Assembly: GCA_012862575.1 (NCBI GenBank)
Contig: BLSF01000018.1
Coordinates: 563,680 to 627,679 of the forward strand
Origin: Parietichytrium sp. I65-24A
Taxonomy: Eukaryota; Sar; Bigyra; Thraustochytrida; Thraustochytriidae
Direction: 5' to 3'
Length of the DNA stretch: 64,000 nucleotides
Shown here: positions 31,133 through 40,741 of the stretch, in pieces
Position numbering within the stretch: position 1 is the stretch's first letter
How the letters are laid out: the number at the start of each line of letters is the position of its first letter
Translations under genes and position numbers: made by a program
Notes under the pieces: model-generated
Told to the model about the DNA's origin: nothing
Database searches by the model: none
The model's input: only the letters and a program-made list of their open reading frames with translations

Positions 31133-33343
31133 ATGGACTCTCCGCCGTCGGACTGGCAAAAGCTAAGGCAAAAGTTCTCACATACCAACAAAGAAAGCCG
31201 CGAAGATGTGTCGCTCAGCGGAGGCTTGGCAGCTTTCGGCCAGGGTTTGGATGATGTCCTTGGCCTCTCCAAGCCGGGGAAGACCTCAGGTGGCAGCGTA
31301 TTGACGGAGGAGATGCGCAGCAGCAGCAGCAGCAAGGTTGCCATGCTTGGATCTCGAGATCCCGAATTGAATTTTAGTGACTATTTTCGAAGCGAGAGTA
31401 CAAGATCGGGTTTCGGGACCACTGAAGTGCGCCAAGGGCCTCGCAACAGCGGTGTGGGTAGCCTAGCAAGTCTTGGGCTAAAAAGCGGCGGCAACAGCGA
31501 AGTTGACCGTCTGCTGAACGGGCTACGGAGTACCAAACTCCCTTTCGAACATGGCCTAAGCGACGGGGAGGACAGCAGCGATGCTGACGAAGATGGCTTT
31601 CGGCAATTTGTCACTGAAAAATGGGCGAAAAGTGTGCATGCTCGGTACGTGGATGCTGAGAATCGCCGAACGGCAAATTTAATGGTCAAGCAGGACAAGC
31701 CACAAACGAAAGAGGTGAAGGTGAAACAGCGCAAATCTTCTAGCGGCCTTTTCACTTGGGAGTCACAGCAAATCAGGGATCCTCAGACGACAAGGCCGAA
31801 GCCTAAGGCTACCGCGGCAAGATCCCCTCGGACTCTCGCAAGGACAAAGCAGCTCAAGCTGAAGGTAACTCGATTTACAGCGAGACGAAAATTGATTGTG
31901 ACTCGCAAGGTCTTCGACGCATGGCAGCTTTGTGCACAGGAGTCAGCTGTGGTTCGAGAGGAGACAAACGATGCTATCCTGAATGGCTTTTGGCGTCGTC
32001 AGGGCAAAAGATTGCTACGGAAGGTATTTAATGAGCTCTGCCGAGCCCACGAGTTATTTATTCAAAGGAGGGATCGACGCAGGTCGCAAAAGCATTTTTT
32101 ATGTTGGAGAGAGTTCACTCGCACGGCTTTACAAGAGAAGCAACAAAAGGCCAGAGAGCGCCTCGAGTTGGAAAAGAGAGAGAGGGAAGCCGACTTGTTG
32201 ACCCAACAAAACAAAACCGCTGTCGAACATTTTGTTCGGCGCTGTTTGCTATTGCGCTGGCGGCAGTGGCGAAAGTACATCCAGATACAAAAAATTCATA
32301 CTGCTACCGAAATAGTCGATAAGCAGCGGCAGCAGTCTATAGCAGCATTCTTGAACCGCTTGGAGGGTTCACAACGCATAGGTGCGCCTGCACCAACCCC
32401 GCCAGTCGCTGCTCTCAACTTTGGCTCTCCTGCTTTTCAGCACTCTTGCAGCACGTCAACAGAAGCAGGGAGGGAGGCCACAAAATCGCGATCTGCCAGA
32501 ATGATCAGAGAAGCCGCATCCCAGAGCTCTAGCCGGAGCACCTTATCTTCGCGTGAAGTCCGACCTATTGCTCTGCCAAAGGAGTTGGAAGGAATGGAGA
32601 AGCGCACAAGAGAACGGAAAGAAAAACGCGAGGAGCTTGGCAGGCAGCGGGCTGAACTTCAACAGATGAGGCAAGTAGAGCTCGAGCAGCGACAAGTAAT
32701 GCAGCAGCAGGCCGAAGCCGAAGCTAAAAGAATGCAAATGGAGTCAAGGCGAGAGGAAGAACTTAAAGTCATGAAGCGAAAGCGCGCCAAGCTGGAACGA
32801 GAGAATGCAACTCGTAGACATCGCGAAAAAGCGATTCTGTTGTTTCGAGGATGGAAGCCATGGAAAAGTTACGTCGAATTGGCTCGGAGAAATTGTAAAA
32901 GGGCAGATTTGCACCACTTGATCGCACTTGTCCGACGATGCTTTGAGAGTTGGCTTTTGTTTGTCGAAGCTGTCAAGTCTGTTCGTGCGCAAAAAAAGGC
33001 TGCAATGAACAGAGCAGCGATACATTTTCGGCGAAGATACCTACTCAGGCTCGGATGGAATATGATGAAGCTTCAGCACTTTCGTCTTCAAACCCGGGCG
33101 TTGGCTGTGCAAGCTCAAAACAGGCATTACCGTCTTGCAAATGCGATTCGCGGTTGGCAAGCCGCACTGAAGAACCAGCACCGAGTGTCTACGACTTTGG
33201 CAAAGGAATTGATTTGGAATAGATTCAGACGAGCATTTTTAGCATGGAAAAGACTTGCCATTGCAGCACGAGAAAGAAGGCAAGTAGAAGCTGGAAAGAG
33301 TCAAATGTGGTCCAAAGTGCGCACATGGCTTGATGATATGTAG
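31133..33343 (+). CDS. Sfi1-type repeat protein (CCDC191-like)
   Basis: 736 residues, rich in Arg/Lys/Gln. Repeated Trp-containing helical motifs of the Sfi1 (centrin-binding) kind occur near residues 260 ('FDAWQLCAQ'), 297, 322 ('HFLCWREF'), 371 ('LLRWRQWRKY'), 572 ('FRGWKPWKSY'), 603 ('CFESWLLF'), 638, 669 ('AIRGWQAAL') and 698 ('RAFLAWKRL'). A charged coiled coil spans about 480-565. Proteins of this build sit at centrosomes, basal bodies or contractile fibres. Overall layout resembles animal CCDC191, but that name is inference. It converges on the docking-like gene, with 75 bp between their ends. Confidence 0.68.
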   Translation: MDSPPSDWQKLRQKFSHTNKESREDVSLSGGLAAFGQGLDDVLGLSKPGKTSGGSVLTEEMRSSSSSKVAMLGSRDPELNFSDYFRSESTRSGFGTTEVRQGPRNSGVGSLASLGLKSGGNSEVDRLLNGLRSTKLPFEHGLSDGEDSSDADEDGFRQFVTEKWAKSVHARYVDAENRRTANLMVKQDKPQTKEVKVKQRKSSSGLFTWESQQIRDPQTTRPKPKATAARSPRTLARTKQLKLKVTRFTARRKLIVTRKVFDAWQLCAQESAVVREETNDAILNGFWRRQGKRLLRKVFNELCRAHELFIQRRDRRRSQKHFLCWREFTRTALQEKQQKARERLELEKREREADLLTQQNKTAVEHFVRRCLLLRWRQWRKYIQIQKIHTATEIVDKQRQQSIAAFLNRLEGSQRIGAPAPTPPVAALNFGSPAFQHSCSTSTEAGREATKSRSARMIREAASQSSSRSTLSSREVRPIALPKELEGMEKRTRERKEKREELGRQRAELQQMRQVELEQRQVMQQQAEAEAKRMQMESRREEELKVMKRKRAKLERENATRRHREKAILLFRGWKPWKSYVELARRNCKRADLHHLIALVRRCFESWLLFVEAVKSVRAQKKAAMNRAAIHFRRRYLLRLGWNMMKLQHFRLQTRALAVQAQNRHYRLANAIRGWQAALKNQHRVSTTLAKELIWNRFRRAFLAWKRLAIAARERRQVEAGKSQMWSKVRTWLDDM

Positions 33344-33418
33344 TCTACTTTTGTAAAACCTAAAATTAATTTACGCTTAGCTTGTTTGCAATGATCAAGT
33401 AGAAGTGGTGGAAACGTA

Positions 33419-36286
33419 TCATTTTTTCTTTCGCAGCGCAAAGCTTCCCCTATCAACAGATTTCCTGCGAACCGTGCTTTTGGAGTTGCGCCTCACTTTC
33501 ATGCTGGCCCGCATGTTCCTCTCTGGCTTACCCTTTTTGGGCAATTCGGCTCCTTCTTGAGAATTTGTAGCTTTTGCGGGATCCTCATTCTTGCCGTTCA
33601 CGAGATTAAAAGTGGATATGCGATTTGTTCTCATTTTCACAAAAGAAGCTTGTCGCGAGGTGAACTCCATCGTTCGAAGCGATGAGTCCTTTTGCGACTT
33701 GGATTGTTTGTCTTGTACAGAGAGCTGCTTCGACACCAATTTTGCTTCCTCTCTCGAAAAGCAGAACTGCTTCAGTCCGTTGTCCTTCATGTAGGTACGA
33801 TACAAATCCTCTGCTGTGATAGACTCCGGCTGGTAAAAGTTGTATCTGTCCTTTCCAATAATCTCGAATAGGCGCTTGTTGTGCTCGAGTAAGTCTTGTT
33901 TTTCCTTGTTCTTTTCGTCGTAACTGGACTGTCCCGAACGTCCAGCAAGTTTCAGGAGCCCGTCGGTTCCCGAAGTGAAGCCTTTTCGGAGAAAAGCAAA
34001 GCAATTTTGGTTGAGCATCTCTTCTTGATCTGCGTCTGCGTCTCCATGATCAGACAAGGAGTCAAGAGAGTTTGTGTCGGCGTCGAGCTTACTCGTCAGC
34101 AGAGCAGCTTCCAAAGCTGGGCGGTAGTGATTTGGTTTGACCCTAATATTCGGGTCGTTCGGCCCGAGTTGCGACTCCGCGATCGCCGAGAGACTTTTTG
34201 CGACTCCTGAGAGAGGAGACTTTGGTGATACCGGAGGTGGCGAAGTAATTCCATTAATATCAGCGGTGATGCTCTGGTGCCGTTTTCCCTTTCGACTGCG
34301 AGCCGAGATTGCTTTCTCGACTCCACTCTTCTCCTTCACTACTATTGACGGAGCCAACGAAATACTGTCTTCGAGTAGTGCTGTGTCACAACCAATGATG
34401 TCATCCTCCTCGGAGTCCGAATCATCTCGAGGGATGAAGCGAATTAATGTCATGAGCCTTGACAACATGTCCTGAAGAACAACTTTCAAGAATTTGCTGT
34501 GATGAAGCGCATCTATCGGAGTCGTGAGATCCTCTACCCTCAGAGGGGTGAACAAAGACGAAGGGATAGGAACAAAAAGCTCGCGAGCAAGTGGCAAGAG
34601 GCCACTGACGATGGAAACACACAATCTGTACGAATCTCGGAGGCGATTTTGTTTGTAGCGCATAGTCCCACGGGCATCCCTCAAGCGCTGCTCCAGTGTA
34701 CCGAAATCATGAATTTCCCCGCTGGTTTCCACGCCATACTCTCGCAAATGCAAAAGCTTGGAGTTGCAATTTTCTAGTTTTTGCTTGAGTTGATCACGCA
34801 TTCCTGTAGCCGCCAGTGCCTCTCTGTCGAGCCGAATGCGCTTCAGTTCTTGTGAGAAAAATCTCTCCGTTATTGTACTGACATCCTTAATGCCTGTCGT
34901 CACCTGTATCTTCTTCACCAGCTGTTCGTACTTGGTCAGGTGCGCTGACAAGCTGGCTAAAACGCCTCCAACAACACTTCTTCGTTTTTCCATGAGAGAG
35001 CTAGTTTGCCGGAGTCTCTGCTCCTGCCTCTTGCTCAGGTCCCCCATCGTCCTGAGTGCAATTTCTTTCCTTCGAATCACAGTTTCGAATTGTAAGATTT
35101 TCAACTGCTGCAGCTCATTCAAGATCGTCCTCCGCTCCTGCAACTTGGCCTCGTTCCTTTCTCGCGCGGCATCAATCGCTTTGCTCTCCTTGAGTACCTC
35201 TCCGCGCAGGATTTCCGTTTCCTGCTCAACTTGCCGCAATTTGTAAGATGTTTCCTCTGAGTTCTCAGGGCAGACGCTTGGAGCTTGCAAATTTGCAGCC
35301 TCTGCCTGTTGTTTCGATATGTTCCGCTGGTCTAAAGTTCGGAGGTGAAGACGCTGCAGCTGCTGCGTGCGAAAATTCTCTCGCTGACACGACTCCACGG
35401 ATTCTTTGATAGATCTCTTCAGCTCTGATACCCTTGCAGTAAGTTTTTCGCAGGCTTCTTTGATTTCTTGGTTGTAGACTTCGTCAAGATCAAACTTTTG
35501 CACAACGTCGTCAAGCTCGATACTCTTATCTCGAACAGAGAGCTCGTGGCTTGCCAATATTTTTACAAGCTTGCTGTTTTCATCCACAAGACGAGCTATT
35601 TCATCCTCCAAAGTCTCTTTGTGCATCATGAGAAGTGCTTTGGTGACGGCAGAAGGGGTCTCGTCCTGAATAGGCTTCAACGCCTTTTGTCCTTTGCTGT
35701 CACACTCGCTTTCTCCGTGCTTTAATTTTCTATTTCGAGACGGGATCAGGCGCGGTGAGGCCTTTTTAACTGGAGAGCCACCGTCAATGTCTCCACATGG
35801 AGGCCTCGGCCTTCTCCAGGGCTTTGAGAATGGTATCTCCACGCTGGGCTTTTCATTGATTTCTTCGTCTTGATTGCGCCGAGTTCCCTTTGGCGACGTT
35901 TCCTTTGTTTTGCGTGTTCTTCTCAGCGAGGATAAGCCTTGGTTTTGAGAAATTGGTGCCATTCCTGGGATCGGGTTGAATTCTGTGGTAATTCCATGTT
36001 TGTGCAAAATCTCTGTCACCTTTGCTGGCGATTGTGTTGGAATTTTCGGCCCCAAGCTCCTAAATAACGAGTCCCCGGCGGAGGCGCTCGGGTCGAACCC
36101 GGGCAAAATAGGAAAAAATGCCTCGTCACCCGCATTCGGCAAGGTCGGCCGCTGGCGCTTTTTTGTGTCTGATGTACCTTGTTCCTCCTCCACGCGCCCC
36201 GGCCTGCCATTGAACCCAAGCGAAATTGAGTCGATAGCAGAGCACACCGCTTCGCCGAGCTGCGTGCGCCGCTTCGTGTCTTTCAT
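33419..36286 (-). CDS. Long coiled-coil protein, outer-dynein-arm docking-like
   Basis: 955 residues. The N-terminal 200 are disordered and Pro/Ser/Lys-rich; a long coiled coil runs about 210-600. Around residues 450-480 is 'KKIQVTTGIKDVSTITERFF', which resembles the 'ki..atG..d..e...rF' block of the CCDC63/CCDC114/CCDC151 outer-dynein-arm docking proteins; the surrounding heptads also fit. The C-terminal half has acidic linkers and a segment near 820-860 ('ESITAEDLYRTYMKDN'). The docking-complex assignment rests on that one block and is moderate. If right, it attaches outer dynein arms to axonemal doublets. Confidence 0.62.
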   Translation of the reverse strand: MKDTKRRTQLGEAVCSAIDSISLGFNGRPGRVEEEQGTSDTKKRQRPTLPNAGDEAFFPILPGFDPSASAGDSLFRSLGPKIPTQSPAKVTEILHKHGITTEFNPIPGMAPISQNQGLSSLRRTRKTKETSPKGTRRNQDEEINEKPSVEIPFSKPWRRPRPPCGDIDGGSPVKKASPRLIPSRNRKLKHGESECDSKGQKALKPIQDETPSAVTKALLMMHKETLEDEIARLVDENSKLVKILASHELSVRDKSIELDDVVQKFDLDEVYNQEIKEACEKLTARVSELKRSIKESVESCQRENFRTQQLQRLHLRTLDQRNISKQQAEAANLQAPSVCPENSEETSYKLRQVEQETEILRGEVLKESKAIDAARERNEAKLQERRTILNELQQLKILQFETVIRRKEIALRTMGDLSKRQEQRLRQTSSLMEKRRSVVGGVLASLSAHLTKYEQLVKKIQVTTGIKDVSTITERFFSQELKRIRLDREALAATGMRDQLKQKLENCNSKLLHLREYGVETSGEIHDFGTLEQRLRDARGTMRYKQNRLRDSYRLCVSIVSGLLPLARELFVPIPSSLFTPLRVEDLTTPIDALHHSKFLKVVLQDMLSRLMTLIRFIPRDDSDSEEDDIIGCDTALLEDSISLAPSIVVKEKSGVEKAISARSRKGKRHQSITADINGITSPPPVSPKSPLSGVAKSLSAIAESQLGPNDPNIRVKPNHYRPALEAALLTSKLDADTNSLDSLSDHGDADADQEEMLNQNCFAFLRKGFTSGTDGLLKLAGRSGQSSYDEKNKEKQDLLEHNKRLFEIIGKDRYNFYQPESITAEDLYRTYMKDNGLKQFCFSREEAKLVSKQLSVQDKQSKSQKDSSLRTMEFTSRQASFVKMRTNRISTFNLVNGKNEDPAKATNSQEGAELPKKGKPERNMRASMKVRRNSKSTVRRKSVDRGSFALRKKK

Positions 36287-37676
36287 TGCCCCAAAAGCTC
36301 TCGCCTTCGCATGCTATGCGAGACGAGCAACTCTCGAGCCGCGCGACGAGGAAATCCAGCGACTGATGTTCCTCATGCCAATTCTCGTCTCATCTAGCTT
36401 GTTCTGAGGGAAGTGAGAAATGATTAGCCACTTCCTGCCGGCTAGACAATTCTTCAGTAAATTAACACCCAATAGCCCAAGCCAAAAGCTCGCCGCACTC
36501 AAATTACCTCAATGCTTCACGGAAGGCCGAAATTCGAAAGAGCAGCCCGAAAAGTTTTGAGTTTCAACAGCCACCTCGAGCTCGCGCCTTTCAAACAGCA
36601 AGCAAACTTCTTCAAACCCAGCTTCCGATCAACAAAAGGACGCACCGGCACTTCCATCCTTCCCTTCCCTCTGTGACTTACAGTCCACCGGTGATGTCTA
36701 ACGCGTTACGCCTGGAACACCCATCTCTACGCGAAAAGTGACGAGCGACACATGAATGCAAGAATGCAAGAATGCAAGAATGCGCCTTTTGAATGAATGA
36801 ATTCCAATCAGAGTCACTTCCATTTACAACTTCCCTTACAATTTCAATTAGAGAATCAGAATTCCAACGAGACGGCTTTCCCCCCTTTCGCACTCATCGT
36901 GCACAGTGCCTTTCTTCCCGGTGCCAATGCCAATGCCAATGCCATAGTCATAGTGCCACAGTGACAATGGAGCCCACCGGATCTATTGTAATGCACAAGT
37001 CTTAACTGTGCAGTCAGCGTAATTGATAGCAATTTGCGCATCGAAGGCAACGTATCTTGGCGGGGTTTTTGCGTAAGATAAGGCGAGAGGAGACTGCCCG
37101 ATCGGTAGTTGTGCCTTCGAGCGGAGAGCTCTTGTTCTTGCTCTTCTTTTGGTTCTAGCTAGAGTCCTTGTTCTTGTTGTTGTTCTTGTTCTCGCCCCAG
37201 CTCTTGCTCTTGGGTTGGCCTCGGTGGAGATTTGACTTCGACCATTCTAGTTGTTTGGCGCATGTTGGCATTGGCGCATCGCCGACAAGACGAGCTGGAC
37301 GAGCGAGGGAAGGAGGAGTAGAACAGAGAGAAGGCATTGTGCTACGCTAAATGCTGCGATGATAATATGATGTCTGTTGCTGTTCATTGTGGATGTATGA
37401 ATGGCAGGGTACGTTGAGGTCTTACGCATTCCGCCTTCTGACAGCGGGTTCGGACAGCCTTAGAGCCAATTGATTGTTAAGAATACATGCAGCGAATGTG
37501 CACGCACACGCCTCGGTCGTCGTTTGCAAAGAGCCGCTTGTTCGCCTTGGGAAGAGACGAGCGGGTCGACCAGCCAGCACTGGCCTCTGCGCACTGCGTG
37601 TTCGATTCGTTGAGCTATCGTCGCTGAATTCACAGCGGGGCGCACGGCGAGGCGGAAAAGCAGGGCAGGTTTTAAG
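36287..37676. promoter_or_regulatory. Divergent spacer with short tandem repeats
   Basis: 1.4 kb between two divergent genes. It contains GAATGCAA in tandem (36752-36782), TGCCAA in tandem (36922-36945) and TTGTTCTTG repeats (37160-37195). No gene was recognised. Confidence 0.4.
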
Positions 37677-39404
37677 ATGGCAGAAGCAAGGGTTGAGCAG
37701 AATGTGGTTCGCTATGCGCGAGGGCGGAGGCCTTTCCTGGTGAAGAGGAGCTCCGGGACCATCGAAAACAGCGAAGAGGCTCGAGAGGGAGCAGAGAATG
37801 TGGACTGGTGGAAAACAAAGTCTGCGCTTATTTATGAGTGGTTTGGAATGAATCCGCTGAATCTCGGCATGGAGGATGATTCTGTGGCGTTGGTCAAGTC
37901 TATGCTGAAGAAAGGGCAACAGACTACGGATGAAGAGAAGCGGAGACGATGCTGGGCACACATATGTGTTGAAATGGCAGATGTGCCAGCAAACCCTCTC
38001 GCGCAACAAGACCATACGTTTTTGGAGGAAATGGTAAGCCAAGCAACCCAGCCACAAACGGCGGCCAAATCGCCGGAAACCGAGTCCCCAGAGATGTCAG
38101 CCTCAGGTAATCTCATCGGAGGACAGAACAACGAAACAGACACGACTCCTCGAACCACAGGGACAGAGGAGACGCAGGACTCGCTCCAGTCGTTTCAATC
38201 TAGTGAAGCTGAAAAGCAAGTTAAGGAACGTGAGCAGCACCGTGCAGCCCAAAATGAACCAAAGTCTGGCACAGATTCCAAAGCTGAAAAGAGCGGTTTG
38301 GGCAGCGGGCGTGGGAGAGAGGCGTTTCGAAAAGCTGCTTCTGCAGTGATGAACAAGAAAAGCCTTTCGAGCATGACACTAATTGAGCGTCAAGAGTATT
38401 TGCTGCAAAAAAAGAAAGAGCGCCAAGAGAAAATCATAGCGGAGCAAAAGGAAAAAGAAACGGAAGGGTGCACATATAAGCCGCAAAAGTTCACTAGGCG
38501 CTCAACCTTTTCGAACGTCGAGAGTGTTGTGAAAAAGCAGAGCAGCCCAGTGAAGGGTTCACAGGTGCCTCCAAACGCATCCGCTTCCAACATGGGACGG
38601 GTAGATTCGAGCGCGTCGCTCTTTGAAAGCAACGAGGAGAGCACGAACGAAAGCGGGCCTGCGCCTCAAACGAACGCGAGCGCAGCAGCTTCAAGCTTTC
38701 TGGATGAATGCAGGGCATTGATGCAGCGCAAAAACTCTTCGGGTTCACTGCTTTCTAGCGGAAGTGGAACTTTAGAGACCAATAGCAAGAATGGGGACTC
38801 CAAGAAGCGGAGCACGGCTCCCAAAAAACGCAAGACCAGTCGTGCGAAGACTAGTGCATCGTTGCTCGATGCCTGCCGTGGTGAGCTCGAGCGATCGCGG
38901 AAAAAGGAGGAGGAATCAAGTCCTACAGAAGACATGAAAAGTCCAGAGGTTGGGGACAGCCCTCGAAACGAAGATGGGGAATATCAGCCTCAGAATGAAG
39001 AGGGCAATGATGAGCTGGCCAGCCAAAGTGACCCTTCATCGGGTGACGCACAGGAAGAGGAGCCTCGAAATGAAGAGACAAGCGAGTTTGGGGAGCGCAG
39101 TGTGGCTCCTGGCAAGCGTAGAGAATATACGTTTGCAACGAGTTCTACGGAATTTCGCGGCAAGGTAGAATTGCAAGACTATAATGAGTTCCAATTGGAC
39201 TCCTTCTACAGGAAGAGAGACCGTGGATCCAGCAAACCTGGAGTCACCTTATTGATGGGCCGACGCGACGACGACCTGACAGAGCAGGTCGTTGCAGCGA
39301 TTTTCGACCGCGCGAAATTCTCTGAGGAAGAAGCGTCTGATTGGCTCAACTTCAACCTGCATCGGTTTCCCATGGGTCGCCGCGAACTTCGCAAAGCCCG
39401 ATAA
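37677..39404 (+). CDS. Hypothetical charged protein, possibly cytoskeletal
   Basis: 575 residues, mostly disordered and rich in Ser/Glu/Lys. Residues about 235-275 form a charged helix ('ERQEYLLQKKKERQEKIIAE') ending in 'EGCTYKPQ'. That kind of helix followed by C-T-[FY]-K-P is frequent in flagellar and centrosomal proteins. Two short similar stretches, 'SSFLDECRALMQRK' and 'ASLLDACRGELERS', suggest an internal repeat. The C-terminal 70 residues look folded. The family is not recognised; the cytoskeletal suggestion comes from the motif and from the neighbours. Confidence 0.62.
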   Translation: MAEARVEQNVVRYARGRRPFLVKRSSGTIENSEEAREGAENVDWWKTKSALIYEWFGMNPLNLGMEDDSVALVKSMLKKGQQTTDEEKRRRCWAHICVEMADVPANPLAQQDHTFLEEMVSQATQPQTAAKSPETESPEMSASGNLIGGQNNETDTTPRTTGTEETQDSLQSFQSSEAEKQVKEREQHRAAQNEPKSGTDSKAEKSGLGSGRGREAFRKAASAVMNKKSLSSMTLIERQEYLLQKKKERQEKIIAEQKEKETEGCTYKPQKFTRRSTFSNVESVVKKQSSPVKGSQVPPNASASNMGRVDSSASLFESNEESTNESGPAPQTNASAAASSFLDECRALMQRKNSSGSLLSSGSGTLETNSKNGDSKKRSTAPKKRKTSRAKTSASLLDACRGELERSRKKEEESSPTEDMKSPEVGDSPRNEDGEYQPQNEEGNDELASQSDPSSGDAQEEEPRNEETSEFGERSVAPGKRREYTFATSSTEFRGKVELQDYNEFQLDSFYRKRDRGSSKPGVTLLMGRRDDDLTEQVVAAIFDRAKFSEEEASDWLNFNLHRFPMGRRELRKAR

Positions 39405-39651
39405 GTCTGTACTGCTAAACGAACCCCTTAATTGTGTACTTGCATCTGCTTTTGTTCCTGTTTTCCGCTCAGTGTACTATCTCGTATAAACGCGTGCAAA
39501 ACCCCAACTTTAGCTTTTAGGTCACTTAAAGCAATGCTTCCATTCCCGTTCATTTTTTAGTTTATTTTTATGATATGCCAGGTGTGCGGATGCGGCCCTT
39601 CATCGGAACAGCGAAAGTAATAGTCGTCGGTGAGAAGCATCAAACTACGGG
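39405..39651. other. Short tail-to-tail spacer
   Basis: Space between two convergent genes; contains an AT-rich stretch around 39540-39570. Nothing else seen. Confidence 0.4.
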
Positions 39652-40299
39652 TTAGCTCTTGGTGCTGTAACCATGGAGCTCCGCTTCGAGTTCTTGAAGC
39701 TGCTCTTCCAAACGAGCTTTGTGACGCTGCAAGCGCTCGAATCTCACCGTTGAGTCGCTCTGAATGGATCCATATGAACGTGAACTCATGCTACTATACG
39801 ACGATCGACCAGTGCTTGAGTGGCAATCACAATTGCAATTGCAAAAAGACCTGTCAGATGCGGCACTACTCCGAAAGGACGACACGATGGAGTTTGACGA
39901 GCGCGCAGTTTGAAAGCAGCCGCAACTGCAACCTGAGCGGGAAGAAGAACGATTTGAGTCCTTTTGCTGCCAGCTTCTTGACGACACCGATGAGTTCGAG
40001 CTTTTGTTCGATCGCTGCACGACCAACACGAATTGCAGTGAGGAGTCAGTCTGGCGCTCCCAATCCATGCTTCCCTTCCTTCCTTCCTTCCCTCCCTCCC
40101 GCCGCCACCCACTTACCGACGAAGAGCTCTCCTTCCAATCGAGCATTTTGTTTCTCTTGAACTTGGCCGCTCCATACTTTTCCACTTCCGCTCGGAGATG
40201 GTCTTCGCTTTGAATCGACTCTTTGAGAAAAATCGTTTGCGCCCAGTTGTGAGTCACGTGCCCATCGCGGTAGGCGTGCGCTGCCAATTCATTCGGCAT
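39652..40299 (-). CDS. Hypothetical Ser-rich protein with a C-terminal coiled coil, two exons
   Basis: Proposed exons 40117-40299 and 39652-40014 encode 181 residues. The intron has a GTAAGT donor, a CTGAC branch-like motif and a GTGCAG acceptor, phase 0. It is 102 bp and itself open, so retention would give 215 residues. The N-terminal 61 residues look folded ('EVEKYGAAKFKRNKMLDW'). The middle is Ser/Cys-rich. The end is a coiled coil ('HKARLEEQLQELEAEL'). No family recognised. A second frame of the downstream exon also reads smoothly for about 45 codons, so the exact splicing is uncertain. Confidence 0.52.
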   Translation of the reverse strand: MPNELAAHAYRDGHVTHNWAQTIFLKESIQSEDHLRAEVEKYGAAKFKRNKMLDWKESSSSVSGWRREGGKEGRKGSMDWERQTDSSLQFVLVVQRSNKSSNSSVSSRSWQQKDSNRSSSRSGCSCGCFQTARSSNSIVSSFRSSAASDRSFCNCNCDCHSSTGRSSYSSMSSRSYGSIQSDSTVRFERLQRHKARLEEQLQELEAELHGYSTKS

Positions 40300-40741
40300 G
40301 TTCGACCGTCTCGCTCTCGTCTGCCTGCTGCTTCCCGCTTGACCTTTCGCTGTCTTCCGATCTCAAACGTGACTTGGTGAGCGGTGCCACCACGTCTCAG
40401 AAGCGCGGCGCCTTGATCTAAGTTCACTGTCCACTCACAGTCAATCCCAGGTGTACTTTAAAATTTCTTGTTCTGATGTTCATTTCAATTGATTGACTGG
40501 AAAAAAAAAAATTTAAAGTGTGCACTACTGTTTTACGTAAGACGCGTGTATTTAAATTGCGTTCCGCGAGTTTCCCTGAACGGACAAATGGTGCGATTGA
40601 GTAGTAGTAGACTATAGTTTGTTTTAGCTGGTGGCAGCAAGATATGCTTGGATGATTGTGGGAGCATGTCGAATGAGGGAGGGACTAAAAGCAAGTGGGC
40701 CAAAATAAATCTTTTGTATTGTTTGCGAGAAGAACGGAGCA
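40300..40741. other. Spacer upstream of the two-exon gene
   Basis: Between a gene start and the end of MCM7. It contains an A-tract (40500-40511) and a CACTCACAGTCAATC word near 40432. No gene was seen. Confidence 0.45.

Noticed and set aside
40015-40116. Alternative frame of the two-exon gene, using a GTGGGT donor at 40112
   Set aside because: The alternative product hits a stop after about 45 codons and loses the C-terminal coiled coil; the phase-0 GTAAGT model keeps it.
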